Below are positions 1 to 10,055 of a stretch of DNA of 18,030 nucleotides, in pieces. The notes beneath the pieces were generated by a model. The model was not told the DNA's origin. It saw nothing but the letters and a program-made list of their open reading frames with translations, and did not search any database. The position numbers were made by a program, and so were the translations under genes. Source of the DNA: Streptosporangiaceae bacterium (GTDB lineage Bacteria > Actinomycetota > Actinomycetes > Streptosporangiales > Streptosporangiaceae); assembly GCA_030041195.1 (NCBI GenBank), contig JASHOI010000050.1, positions 1 through 18,030 of the forward strand. Reading direction: 5' to 3'. The number at the start of each line of letters is the position of its first letter. Within the stretch, counting starts at the first letter, position 1.

Positions 1-1
1 C

Positions 2-79
2 CGCCTGACCGCGGCGTTCCTCGGCGAGTTCCCGGCCGCCGACCGGACGTCGGCGACCGCGCACCCGTCCGCCGGCTAG
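2..79 (+). CDS. 3' end of an unidentified gene (partial)
   Basis: An open frame enters from the left edge and ends at TAG 77-79, encoding about 25 residues (RLTAAFLGEF... ending in HPSAG). Third positions are almost all G or C, as in real genes here. Too little is present to name a family. Its stop overlaps the stop of the next gene on the opposite strand through the shared palindrome CTAG (76-79), so the two genes converge with no spacer. It could be a chance open frame, since GC-rich DNA has few stops. Confidence 0.45.
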   Translation, partial: RLTAAFLGEFPAADRTSATAHPSAG

Positions 80-1077
80 TCGGAGGGCGCGTTCGCTGCG
101 GCGGTCACCGCCGGCCGGCCGGAGGACTCGCTCACCGCGGCCGTCACCGCAGCCGCCGGCCTCAGCGCTCGGCGGCCCAGCGCGACGCCGACCGCGCCCA
201 GCCCCAGGTCGGAGATCGTGGTGCCGACCCGGGTCATTATCGCGATCGCGGAGGCCGAGCTGTAGGGCAGCAGCGTCGCGAGCGCCGCGATCAGGATCAG
301 GTCGCGCGCGCCGATCCCGCTGGGGAGGATCACCAGCAACAGCCCGGCCGAGAACGCGAGCGCGTAGCCGCCGATGCAGAGCAGCAGCGTGCGTCCGTGC
401 AGCCCGGCGATCCCGGGCAGCAGGATCCACACCTGCAGACCGAGCATGAGCCAGCCAGCCAGGTTCCAGGCGACGGCCTTGGCCAGCCCGGGAAGGCTTG
501 GCCGGCGCTCCAGGGGAGCACGGTGCAGCACCGCCAGCAAGCGGTTGAGCAGGGTGCCGAGCACGGGCGGGCACAGCACGGCGATGATCAGCGGCAGCGG
601 AGCCAGCGCCCACCAGTAGCGCCGGGCGATTTCCGGTGACGCGGCCGGCAGGGTCACCAGTGCCAGTCCAAGCCCGACGCTGACGGTCACGGCGAGCGAG
701 ACAACGACCGACGCGAAGCTCCGCCGGCGCGGGACCTGGTAGTCGTGGCCCAGCTCAACCTGAGCGGCGAACGCCCAGACCGCTCCGGGAACGTACTTGC
801 CCAGGTTGGCGGTGAAGTTGATCCGGCCGGCGACCCGGGCTGGCAGCGGCGAGCCCAGGTCGGCCAGGACCGCACGCCACGCGAGCATCATGCACGCGGA
901 ACCGGCGGCGGCGGCCACTATCGAGAGGCTTATCGAATACCAGCGCATGCGGCCGAGCGCCGACGCTACCTGCGGCCACTCGGCGTGCAGCGCGTAGCCG
1001 CAGCAGGCCAGCACGACCGCGAGCAGCGCCAGCCGGGCCCAGGGGCGCCGCGCCAGGCGGCTTAGCCGGATCAGCAT
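76..1077 (-). CDS. Flippase-like membrane protein, UPF0104 / LPG-synthase-TM family
   Basis: A 333-residue integral membrane protein with about eight hydrophobic segments from residue 15 to 300 and a polar, Ala-rich C-tail. Two motifs support the family: N-F-T-A-N-L-G-K-Y-V-P-G near residues 87-98, and L-P-S-G-I-G-A-R-D near 251-259. These match the conserved KY-x-PG and P-x-G-x-G-x-R/E-D blocks of the lysylphosphatidylglycerol synthase transmembrane (UPF0104) family. Members are thought to act in lipid or lipid-linked sugar transfer or flipping; the substrate here is unknown. The frame stays open upstream to 1401, but that part overlaps the methyltransferase gene and looks non-coding. ATG 1077 was chosen because GGAGG lies 12 nt upstream; ATG 1089 (4 residues longer) touches the GGAGG directly. 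It follows the methyltransferase after a 182-bp gap on the same strand and may be co-transcribed. Confidence 0.8.
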   Translation of the reverse strand: MLIRLSRLARRPWARLALLAVVLACCGYALHAEWPQVASALGRMRWYSISLSIVAAAAGSACMMLAWRAVLADLGSPLPARVAGRINFTANLGKYVPGAVWAFAAQVELGHDYQVPRRRSFASVVVSLAVTVSVGLGLALVTLPAASPEIARRYWWALAPLPLIIAVLCPPVLGTLLNRLLAVLHRAPLERRPSLPGLAKAVAWNLAGWLMLGLQVWILLPGIAGLHGRTLLLCIGGYALAFSAGLLLVILPSGIGARDLILIAALATLLPYSSASAIAIMTRVGTTISDLGLGAVGVALGRRALRPAAAVTAAVSESSGRPAVTAAANAPSD

Positions 1078-1259
1078 TCGCCCGTGCATCCTCCGTAACG
1101 GCAACCAACGACAGTACCCAGCGGCGGAGCCCTGGCCTGCCCGGTAGACGGCGGATATTCGCACGTGAGCGCGGGCATTTCGGAGACACGCCAACCGGGA
1201 TCGTACTACCCGATTCGGGCAGACGGCGTCCGCATCGCGAGCTTGCCCGCCGGCCGGCG

Positions 1260-2030
1260 CTACCGCGCTGCCATGCGTGCCGCCGCGGCCGCGGGCTGGG
1301 GCGCCTGGCCCGGGTTCGGGCTCGGGTTCCGGCGCATGACCAGCAGCAGGTTCCAGGTAGCGAACTCGCGCAGCCCGGGAATCCGCACCACGCCCCGGCA
1401 CCAGCGCGGATAGTAGCGCGGCAGCGCGGCGAGCACGGTTACCTCCGGGCGCGACCGTACCGCGCGGAGCACCTGACCGACGTGGACCGGGAACAGCGTT
1501 GTTCCAACCTCATGCTTGGGTTCCCTGTCAGTCCTGCGGGTATAGCGCTTGCCCGCGTATCGCGCGCCCAGGTAATGCCAGGGGGACATTTCGTGCCCGC
1601 CCCACGGCGAGTACCAGTTTGTGAACGCCAGGTAGACGAGCCCGCCGGGGCGGGTAACCCTGATCATCTCGTCGAGCATCGCAACCGGGTCCCGCACGTG
1701 CTCGAGCACGTTCGACGAGAAGCAGACATCCGCCGTGCTGTCGGCCACCGGCAGGCGCATCCCGTCACCCCGGACCGCGCCCGGCGGCGGGTCACCCCGT
1801 GCGTTCAACTCGGCCGGGTCCGGTTCCACGAGGACACACGAGGCGCCGCGGGACCGGAACTCCCGGGTGAAATGACCTGGCCCGCCGCCCACGTCGACGA
1901 CCACCCGATCCGCCAGGACGGTGAATTCGGCGACCTGGCTGACCGAGTCGGCGGCAAGCGCCGTGTAGAACTTTTCCGGGTCCGACTGCTCGGTGAGAAA
2001 CAGCCGGAACAGCCGGATTGTGCGGTGCAC
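1260..2030 (-). CDS. Class I SAM-dependent methyltransferase (Rv0224c-like)
   Basis: A 256-residue protein with a Rossmann methyltransferase core. Motif I is V-D-V-G-G-G-P-G-H-F at 45-54, the acidic end of strand 2 is V-E-P-D-P at 68-72, and the post-motif is C-F-S-S-N-V-L-E-H-V at 103-112, followed by R-V-T-R-P-G-G-L at 124-131. This is the Methyltransf_11 pattern. The blocks G-G-H-E-M plus H-Y-L-G and the ending P-G-L-R-E-F resemble, from memory, mycobacterial Rv0224c, which sits among cell-envelope polysaccharide genes; that link is inferred. The acceptor substrate cannot be read from sequence. The start is GTG 2030: GGGAG lies 6 nt upstream and an in-frame stop at 2046-2048 allows no longer start. 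The C-tail (NPSPNPGQAPQP, then Ala/Arg) is low complexity. Likely first gene of a unit with the flippase-like gene. Confidence 0.85.
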   Translation of the reverse strand: MHRTIRLFRLFLTEQSDPEKFYTALAADSVSQVAEFTVLADRVVVDVGGGPGHFTREFRSRGASCVLVEPDPAELNARGDPPPGAVRGDGMRLPVADSTADVCFSSNVLEHVRDPVAMLDEMIRVTRPGGLVYLAFTNWYSPWGGHEMSPWHYLGARYAGKRYTRRTDREPKHEVGTTLFPVHVGQVLRAVRSRPEVTVLAALPRYYPRWCRGVVRIPGLREFATWNLLLVMRRNPSPNPGQAPQPAAAAARMAAR

Positions 2031-2186
2031 GACGTGCTCCCATTGTCAGATCCCAGGACGGGCCAACGCGCCGGGCCCCTCCCGCCGTAACCTAGCGAGC
2101 CCGCGCCTGCCCCGCACGCCGAGACCGGAAATTTCCGCTCGTCCGGATGCGAGAAGGTGCTGCTGACAGCCACGAACCCGGCTGCC

Positions 2187-2651
2187 TCAATCGATCGGGT
2201 GGTCGAGCCACACGCCACGATCCATCACCGTCCGTCCCGCGAACTCCGCGGGTCCCCGCCACACCTGGATCCGGTTCGGTACCAGCCGGATATACGTGAA
2301 GCCCGGTACCGATCTTGGGTCGTTTCGCGATGCTCGGGCGTAGCCCTCGGCGGCTCGAGGGTCGACGTCGGCCACGGGCACGATCGTCGCCGTTGCGTCG
2401 ATCATGAGGACGTCGCTCGTGCTGCCGATGCTGGCGCGCACCCTGGGCTGGGCTCGGACGTTGTTCAGGGTTCGGCTGTTCTCGAACGTCGCCGTCGTCA
2501 GCTCGGTTCCATCCCACCAGTAGGACACCGGGATGAGATGCGGTCCCAGCCCGTCGCGCGCGGTCGCGAGCCATAGGTTGCTGTCCGAACGAAGATGCGC
2601 CACCGCGGCCTTGCGCCGTTCCAGCAGAGACCTGGGCTGGACCTCATCCAT
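2187..2651 (-). CDS. PNPOx-like split beta-barrel flavin/F420-type protein
   Basis: A 154-residue protein of the pyridoxamine 5'-phosphate oxidase-like superfamily. Visible hallmarks are an opening helix (LLERRKAAVAHLRSD), the strand pair L-W-L-A-T-A-R-D-G...P-H-L-I-P-V-S-Y-W-W-D-G, the nucleotide-contacting N-S-R-T-L-N-N-V-R block, and a C-terminal strand F-T-Y-I-R-L-V-P-N-R-I-Q-V-W-R. In actinobacteria such proteins bind FMN, F420 or heme and are mostly uncharacterised oxidoreductases, so substrate and cofactor are unknown. The frame is open to 2780, but the 43 extra residues are Arg/Gly-rich without family resemblance. ATG 2651 gives the usual family length. No good Shine-Dalgarno precedes it, so the start is less sure. 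It is divergent from the MFS transporter across a 330-bp gap. Confidence 0.8.
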   Translation of the reverse strand: MDEVQPRSLLERRKAAVAHLRSDSNLWLATARDGLGPHLIPVSYWWDGTELTTATFENSRTLNNVRAQPRVRASIGSTSDVLMIDATATIVPVADVDPRAAEGYARASRNDPRSVPGFTYIRLVPNRIQVWRGPAEFAGRTVMDRGVWLDHPID

Positions 2652-2761
2652 TGGGGCCAGTGTTTCATCCTCACGGCGGCCGCACACCTCGGCCGGCACG
2701 CCACCGGATGCGCAAGGGCCGCCATGACCGGGCCGTCGCGGCCGGTAAATCACGCGAACCG

Positions 2762-2778
2762 GGTGACGCCGGGTCACC
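2762..2778. promoter_or_regulatory. Palindrome GGTGAC-N5-GTCACC in the divergent gap (candidate operator)
   Basis: GGTGAC (2762-2767) and GTCACC (2773-2778) are perfect inverted arms around GCCGG. The site lies in the 2652-2981 gap between the PNPOx-like gene (minus) and the MFS gene (plus), where a dimeric regulator of one or both could bind. Efflux genes of this type are often controlled by TetR or MarR proteins, but no regulator gene is next to it here. No convincing -10/-35 pair is visible. Confidence 0.3.
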
Positions 2779-2800
2779 AAGCCCGGCCCGAGACTCGACG

Positions 2801-2981
2801 GTGGAATCGAGGTACCGGGAGGCCGCCGAGACGATCCTGGCCGCGCACCTCGGGTTGATTGTCTTGGTGCCTGGCGTCGCTACCGTTCAGGTGAGCGCCC
2901 GGCAGGCCATGCTGTTCCTCATGGGCGCGCAGCCGGTGGTCCTCGCCGCCATCGCCGCCCACGCGGGAAGGAGCGCAGACC
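2801..2981 (+). other. Coding-like stretch upstream of the MFS gene, unassigned
   Basis: In the frame of GTG 2801 this reads VESRYREAAETILAAHLG followed by a hydrophobic run (LIVLVPGVATVQ) and more Ala/Val-rich sequence to about 2980. Third positions are mostly G or C, as in genes. The frame continues to a stop at 3155-3157, but past 2982 it is only the shadow of the MFS gene. No Shine-Dalgarno precedes GTG 2801 and no family is recognised. It may be a small leader ORF, the remnant of a truncated gene, or chance. The rest of the 2652-2981 gap shows only the palindrome at 2762-2778 and the MFS ribosome-binding site. Confidence 0.25.
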
Positions 2982-4454
2982 ATGACCGCTCCGCTCGGCC
3001 ACCGCCGCGGATCGGACGGCGAACCGCCGAAGGCCGAGGCCCCGGAAGGCGCACCGCGTGCCGGGTTCGCGTTGCTGCTGTCGCTGTCGTTGGCGCAGTT
3101 CATGGTGGTGCTGGACTTCACCATCGTCAACGTCGCGCTGCCCTCGATCCAGCGTGACTTGCACGTCGCCACGACCACACTGCAGTGGCTGGTCAGCGCC
3201 TACGCGGTCACGTTCGGCGGGTTCTTGCTGCTGGGAGGGCGGCTCGCGGACACCTACGGGCGGGCAAGGCTGTACCGGATCGGCCTGGTCGTGTTCGTCG
3301 CGGCGAGCATCTCCGGAGGCCTGGCCGTCGAACCGGTCCTGCTGATCACCTCGCGGGTGGTGCAGGGGATCGGAGCGGCCTTGCTGGCGCCCGCGGGCCT
3401 GTCCCTGCTGGTCACAAGCTGGCCCGGGGAGCAGGAACGCAGCCGCGCCCTGGGCACCTACGGCGCGATCGTCTCGGCCGGCTTCGCGTCCGGAGCGGTG
3501 CTCGGCGGCCTGCTGGTGGAGCTCACCTGGCGGCTGGTCTTCTTCGTCAACGTCCCGATCGGCGCCGCGCTGCTGGTCGCCTCCATGCGGCTGCTGCCTC
3601 CCGACCCGCCAGGGCACGGGCGTGACCTGGACATCCCCGGCGCCGTGACCGCGACGGCCGGGGTGGGCCTGCTCGTGCTCGCGGTCGCGCGGGCCGGCGA
3701 CACGCTGCAGGCCACCCAGCCGGTGCTGCTCGCCGCGGCGGCGATCGCACTGCTGGCCGCGTTCGTGGTCCGGGAGCACAGGGCCAGGGCGCCGCTGCTC
3801 GACCTGGCCCTGCTCAAGGACCGCGGCATCGTGGGGGCGAATCTCGCCCTGATCGCTCTCGGCGCCTTCATCGCCGCCCAGGTCCTGCTGCTCACGCTGT
3901 ACCTGCAGGAGGGACGCGGGCTCAGCCCGGTGCTCACCGGCCTGTGCTTCATCCCCCAGGCGGTTGGGGCGTTCGCGCTGTCGGGACCGGCCGGCCGGCT
4001 CGTTCCCCGCCTCGGGCCGCGCCGCTCGCTCGCCATCGGCATGTCCGTCGCGGTGCTGGCCCTGGCCGCGGCGGCGGTGTCGGTGCTGGCCGGCTCGCTG
4101 CCCGGGCTCCTGGCGGCGCAGTTCGCTCTCGGCGTCTCGTCGCGGATCAGCCAGGTTGCCGGCACCCTGGCCGGTACCCGCGGGCCGGTCGCCGCCCGGG
4201 CCGAGGGGACGGCCAGCGCGCTGCTGACCGCCACCCGGCAGTGCGGCTCTGCGCTCGGCGTCGCGATCGTGTCCGCGATGGTGGTCGCCACGCACGGCAG
4301 CAACGGTCACCGCACCGCGACGGCCATGTTCGTGGCCGTCATCTTCGCGCTGGCCGGCCTGCTGGCCACCCGGGTGGTGCCGGCCGGGCCGCCGCACCCG
4401 CACACGCCGCAGCCCCAGCACCGGTTCCGGCATCACGCCGGCGGTATCCCCTGA
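2982..4454 (+). CDS. MFS transporter, DHA2 (14-TM, EmrB/QacA) family
   Basis: A 490-residue proton-coupled major facilitator, probably exporting drugs or other small hydrophobic compounds from the cytoplasm. Signatures of the 14-helix DHA2 group are motif D1 in TM1 (L-A-Q-F-M-V-V-L-D-F-T-I-V-N-V-A-L-P-S-I), the TM2-TM3 loop motif A (G-G-R-L-A-D-T-Y-G-R), the TM4 block R-V-V-Q-G-I-G-A-A-L-L-A-P-A and motif C-like G-A-V-L-G-G-L-L in TM5. A T-R-Q-C-G-S-A-L-G block lies near the last helices. About 14 hydrophobic segments fit between residues 28 and 465, ending in a His/Pro-rich cytoplasmic tail. AAGGAG (2968-2973) 8 nt before ATG 2982 fixes the start. The substrate is not readable, and no dedicated regulator is adjacent. 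Confidence 0.9.
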   Translation: MTAPLGHRRGSDGEPPKAEAPEGAPRAGFALLLSLSLAQFMVVLDFTIVNVALPSIQRDLHVATTTLQWLVSAYAVTFGGFLLLGGRLADTYGRARLYRIGLVVFVAASISGGLAVEPVLLITSRVVQGIGAALLAPAGLSLLVTSWPGEQERSRALGTYGAIVSAGFASGAVLGGLLVELTWRLVFFVNVPIGAALLVASMRLLPPDPPGHGRDLDIPGAVTATAGVGLLVLAVARAGDTLQATQPVLLAAAAIALLAAFVVREHRARAPLLDLALLKDRGIVGANLALIALGAFIAAQVLLLTLYLQEGRGLSPVLTGLCFIPQAVGAFALSGPAGRLVPRLGPRRSLAIGMSVAVLALAAAAVSVLAGSLPGLLAAQFALGVSSRISQVAGTLAGTRGPVAARAEGTASALLTATRQCGSALGVAIVSAMVVATHGSNGHRTATAMFVAVIFALAGLLATRVVPAGPPHPHTPQPQHRFRHHAGGIP

Positions 4455-4472
4455 CCGGCCCCGCACCCGCGC

Positions 4473-4498
4473 CGGGACCGCCGCGACGGGACCGCCGC
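4473..4498. repeat. 12-bp perfect direct repeat after the MFS gene
   Basis: CGGGACCGCCGC occurs at 4473-4484 and again at 4487-4498 (14-bp period) just after the MFS stop. In DNA this GC-rich a short repeat may be chance or replication slippage. The 4455-4565 gap shows no terminator with a T-run. Confidence 0.4.
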
Positions 4499-4510
4499 TA
4501 CGTCACCGTC

Positions 4511-4553
4511 CGGCGGCCGGCGCGTATCAACGACGGATGACGGCGGCGGCCGG
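4511..4553. promoter_or_regulatory. Direct repeat CGGCGGCCGG upstream of the toxin-antitoxin pair (candidate operator)
   Basis: CGGCGGCCGG occurs at 4511-4520 and 4544-4553, starts 33 bp apart (about three helical turns), directly before antitoxin ATG 4566. Antitoxins of this class usually bind repeats overlapping their own promoter. The repeat is low in complexity for this genome, so the call is weak. Confidence 0.2.
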
Positions 4554-4565
4554 TACCGTAGCGGG

Positions 4566-4823
4566 ATGACCGCCCAGTCGACGAGCGCCGCCGGCTCGCC
4601 CGAGCCGTACGAGGTGATCCATCTGGGCGGGGAAGCGGCCGCGATCGTCCCCGTGGCGGACCTGCGGAGGCTTTGGGCGGTGCGGCGCCACGCCACCGCC
4701 GGCGCCCTGGAGGATGCCGAGGTGGAGGCGACGCTCGCGGAGCACCGGGACTGGGTGGCCGCCGGGCGGCACGGCGCGGTCTCGCATGAGGAGGCGATGG
4801 CCGAGCTGCTCCGCGGCCGGTGA
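4566..4823 (+). CDS. Antitoxin of a type II toxin-antitoxin pair (Phd/YefM-like)
   Basis: An 85-residue acidic small protein. Its N-terminal half (E-V-I-H-L-G-G-E-A-A-A-I-V-P-V-A-D-L-R-R-L) matches the Phd/YefM antitoxin pattern, a strand followed by 'avlvpv-x-dl-x-x-L' and a helix. The C-terminal half is Glu/Ala-rich (E-D-A-E-V-E-A-T-L-A-E-H, E-E-A-M-A-E-L-L) and would wrap around the toxin. It is expected to neutralise the toxin and repress its own operon. Its TGA (4821-4823) overlaps the toxin's GTG (4820-4822), a sign of translational coupling. Only a weak GCGGG precedes ATG 4566. The family call rests on order, size and partner more than on strict motifs. Confidence 0.75.
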   Translation: MTAQSTSAAGSPEPYEVIHLGGEAAAIVPVADLRRLWAVRRHATAGALEDAEVEATLAEHRDWVAAGRHGAVSHEEAMAELLRGR

Positions 4824-5047
4824 GGATCGAGTGGTCGCCAGCGGCGATCAGGTCTGCCCGCCGCCACGTCGCCGACCAGGCCGGAATGCGTGCGATCGGC
4901 GCGGCGGTGGCCCGGCTGGCCGACGACCCCTATCCGGCGGACGCGTTCCACCGGGGCGAATACCACCGGCTGCGCGTCGGCCCATACCGGGTGGCGTACG
5001 TGATTGACGCCGACGTGATCACGATCAGCCGCGTCGAGCGCGTCTGA
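4820..5047 (+). CDS. RelE/ParE-family toxin (mRNA interferase-like)
   Basis: A 75-residue basic protein beginning MRIEWSPAAIRSARR. The block Y-H-R-L-R-V-G-P-Y-R-V-A-Y-V-I-D-A-D-V-I-T-I-S-R-V from residue 49 is the RelE-fold signature (R-L-R-x-G-x-Y-R-v-x-Y-x-I-d). Homologues cleave mRNA at the ribosome or, in ParE, poison gyrase. Arg50, Arg52, Arg57 and Tyr60 are the likely functional positions. The protein stops right after the last strand (R-V-E-R-V) and lacks the usual V-x-H-R-x-x-V-Y end, so it is slightly short for the family; activity may be altered. The start is GTG 4820 inside the antitoxin's stop, the common arrangement for relBE-type pairs. Confidence 0.85.
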   Translation: MRIEWSPAAIRSARRHVADQAGMRAIGAAVARLADDPYPADAFHRGEYHRLRVGPYRVAYVIDADVITISRVERV

Positions 5048-5051
5048 GCAA

Positions 5052-5061
5052 CCCCCCCCCC
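5052..5061 (+). repeat. Homopolymer tract of 10 C
   Basis: Ten consecutive C residues begin 4 nt after the toxin stop codon. Such tracts are prone to slippage in replication and sequencing. Since it lies after the stop, a length change would not affect the toxin. Confidence 0.9.
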
Positions 5062-5063
5062 GC

Positions 5064-5084
5064 CGGCCGGCAACGCGCCGGCCG
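5064..5084 (+). terminator. GC-rich hairpin after the toxin-antitoxin operon
   Basis: CGGCCGGC (5064-5071) and GCCGGCCG (5077-5084) pair perfectly around a 5-nt loop AACGC. It lies 17 nt after the toxin stop and upstream of metH, a fitting place for a terminator. There is no U-tract, as is common in high-GC actinobacteria, so termination is inferred. Confidence 0.5.
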
Positions 5085-5138
5085 AGACCGGCCGAAATTA
5101 TTGCCTGGCCACAAAGCGAGCGGGCCGCTATTGTGGAT

Positions 5139-5153
5139 ATCACCTGGAGTGAT
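5139..5153. promoter_or_regulatory. Inverted repeat ATCAC-N5-GTGAT upstream of metH (candidate operator)
   Basis: ATCAC (5139-5143) and GTGAT (5149-5153) flank CTGGA about 100 bp before the metH start, in a locally AT-richer stretch (5095-5200) that probably holds the metH promoter. A TATTGT at 5129-5134 could be a -10 element, but no well-spaced -35 is evident. No cobalamin or SAM riboswitch core was recognised in 5085-5249. Confidence 0.3.
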
Positions 5154-5249
5154 TTGATCGACAGCTTGGCGACCAGGACAAAAACGCCTAAAGAGTCACG
5201 CGCCACGTTCCGCGCGTCTCTTGGTTCTCGGTGACGGAGGAGCGGAACG

Positions 5250-8842
<3,593 letters not shown>

Positions 8843-8846
<4 letters not shown>

Positions 8847-9559
8847 CCTCGCGGGGACCGCAGCACCACGCATCCCGGGCCCGCCTTGCTGCGGATGCGG
8901 CGCAGGTGCCGCGGCGCGGGCTCGACCACGTGCCGCTTGGTCGCGGCGAGCAGCAGCGGCAGGTCGGTGGCGCTGTCGGTGTACGCGTACGCCACCGGGA
9001 ACGTGATCCCGGCGGCGGCCAGCCGGCGCAGCTTCTCCAGGCCGAACGACATGACGCCGGTCGATGTGGGCAGCGCGTTCCACATCCCGCAGTCCCGCAA
9101 CGGTCGCGCGAAGGTACGCCCCTGATACAGGCGCGCCGCAAGAACCTCCACCGTGTCCAGGCCGAGCGCGCGGCAGGCCGCCTCGGCCAGCCAGTCGGCG
9201 CAGCCGGTCGCGATGATCACGCGGTCGCCGGCGGCCAGGTGGGCACGCAGCCGGTCCAGCGCCACCGATATCTGGTTGTCCTCGGCCGCGTGCTGGGCGG
9301 CGAACTCCTCGACCATCGCCTGCAGGCGCGACCGCGGCAGACCGGCCGTCGCGATCCAGAGCAGCACCGTTATCGCGTTCCGGCGGGTAAAAGGCATGAA
9401 GAAGAACGGCCCGAGAAGCGGCACGATCAGCAGGGCCGCGGCGGTGCGGGCCGGGCTGCGCAGGATAAGTCCCTTGATGAACTCGACCGTGGTGTCGCCG
9501 CGCAGCAGCGTCCCGTCGAGGTCGAACACGGCGACCGGGCGCCCGGCGTCGGTGGTCAT
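8843..9559 (-). CDS. HAD-IB family phosphatase, PgpC (YfhB)-like
   Basis: A 238-residue HAD-superfamily hydrolase. Motif I is V-F-D-L-D-G-T at 11-17 (nucleophile Asp13, acid Asp15), motif II is the A-T-G of 117-119, the motif III lysine is probably Lys176 (G-L-E-K), and motif IV is T-D-S-A-T-D at 194-199. A hydrophobic segment at about 38-56 ([11 protein letters not shown]) and the L-L-W and R-L-Q blocks recall, from memory, E. coli YfhB/PgpC, a membrane-associated phosphatidylglycerophosphate phosphatase, so a lipid phosphate substrate is plausible. A soluble HAD-IB phosphatase of the SerB type is the alternative. The frame is open to 9706, but the family match begins at ATG 9559. No clear Shine-Dalgarno is seen, and a leaderless start is possible. 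Divergent from the 9633 gene; its stop overlaps metH by 4 bp. Confidence 0.85.
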
Positions 9560-9632
9560 CCCGGAAATGGTAACGGCGGGACGGCCTGGTTGCGCGGCGC
9601 GATTGCCGGGGATGATCAGCCGGCGGGGGGAC

Positions 9633-10055
9633 ATGGATTCAGCGGCAAGGATGTACGAGGTCTCGGTCGACGTGCCGCGGGCCGGTGGCTGGCGCGCGTG
9701 GAACACCGCCGCGGAACGATTCGAGCAGCGGCTGACCGCCCTGGTGAGCCCGCCGGTCCTGGACGCCGAGATCGCTTCGGAGACCAGGCACGGGCTTGAC
9801 TACGTCCGCATCCGGGTGACCGTGGCGGTGCGGGCGGCCGACGTCGCCGAGGCCATCGCCGCGGCGTGGGACGTGTTCCAGGCGGCGGCCGACGAGGTCG
9901 GCGGGTGGGACATCGCCGCGGCGCGCGCCGAGGTGCACCCCGCCGCCCAGCCGCCGACCCGGATCCGGCCGTTGCGGCCGGTGTTAGCCGGGTATGGCCA
10001 GGCGCGCCCGGCGTTGGTTAGCTTCAGGGTTCATGACGTGGCAACCGGAACTTGA
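9633..10055 (+). CDS. Hypothetical protein, coupled to the carboxyltransferase
   Basis: A small protein of 140 residues (134 if it starts at ATG 9651, which gives MYEVSVDVPRAGGW). I do not recognise the family. It is soluble, with alternating strand- and helix-like parts: M-Y-E-V-S-V-D-V, then a helix A-W-N-T-A-A-E-R-F-E-Q-R-L, then D-Y-V-R-I-R-V-T-V-A-V and A-D-V-A-E-A-I-A-A-A-W-D-V-F. That order would fit a beta-alpha-beta-alpha fold. Codon use is strongly GC3-biased, supporting a real gene. The C-terminus from about residue 105 is Pro/Arg-rich and may be disordered. It overlaps the carboxyltransferase start by 23 bp, implying co-expression. No strong Shine-Dalgarno is seen before either ATG. 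Confidence 0.65.
   Translation: MDSAARMYEVSVDVPRAGGWRAWNTAAERFEQRLTALVSPPVLDAEIASETRHGLDYVRIRVTVAVRAADVAEAIAAAWDVFQAAADEVGGWDIAAARAEVHPAAQPPTRIRPLRPVLAGYGQARPALVSFRVHDVATGT

Noticed and set aside
1202..1259. Small hairpins (CCCGATTCGGG and GC-rich palindromes) between the methyltransferase and flippase-like genes
   Set aside because: Short arms of 4-5 bp are expected often in sequence this GC-rich; no T-run or conserved position supports a terminator.
1078..1401. N-terminal extension of the flippase-like protein
   Set aside because: Pro/Glu/Gly/Arg-rich, overlaps the methyltransferase gene, and has no family resemblance; GGAGG supports the start near 1077-1089.
5085..5249. Cobalamin riboswitch before metH
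   Set aside because: No B12-box-like core or enough length for the fold was recognised.
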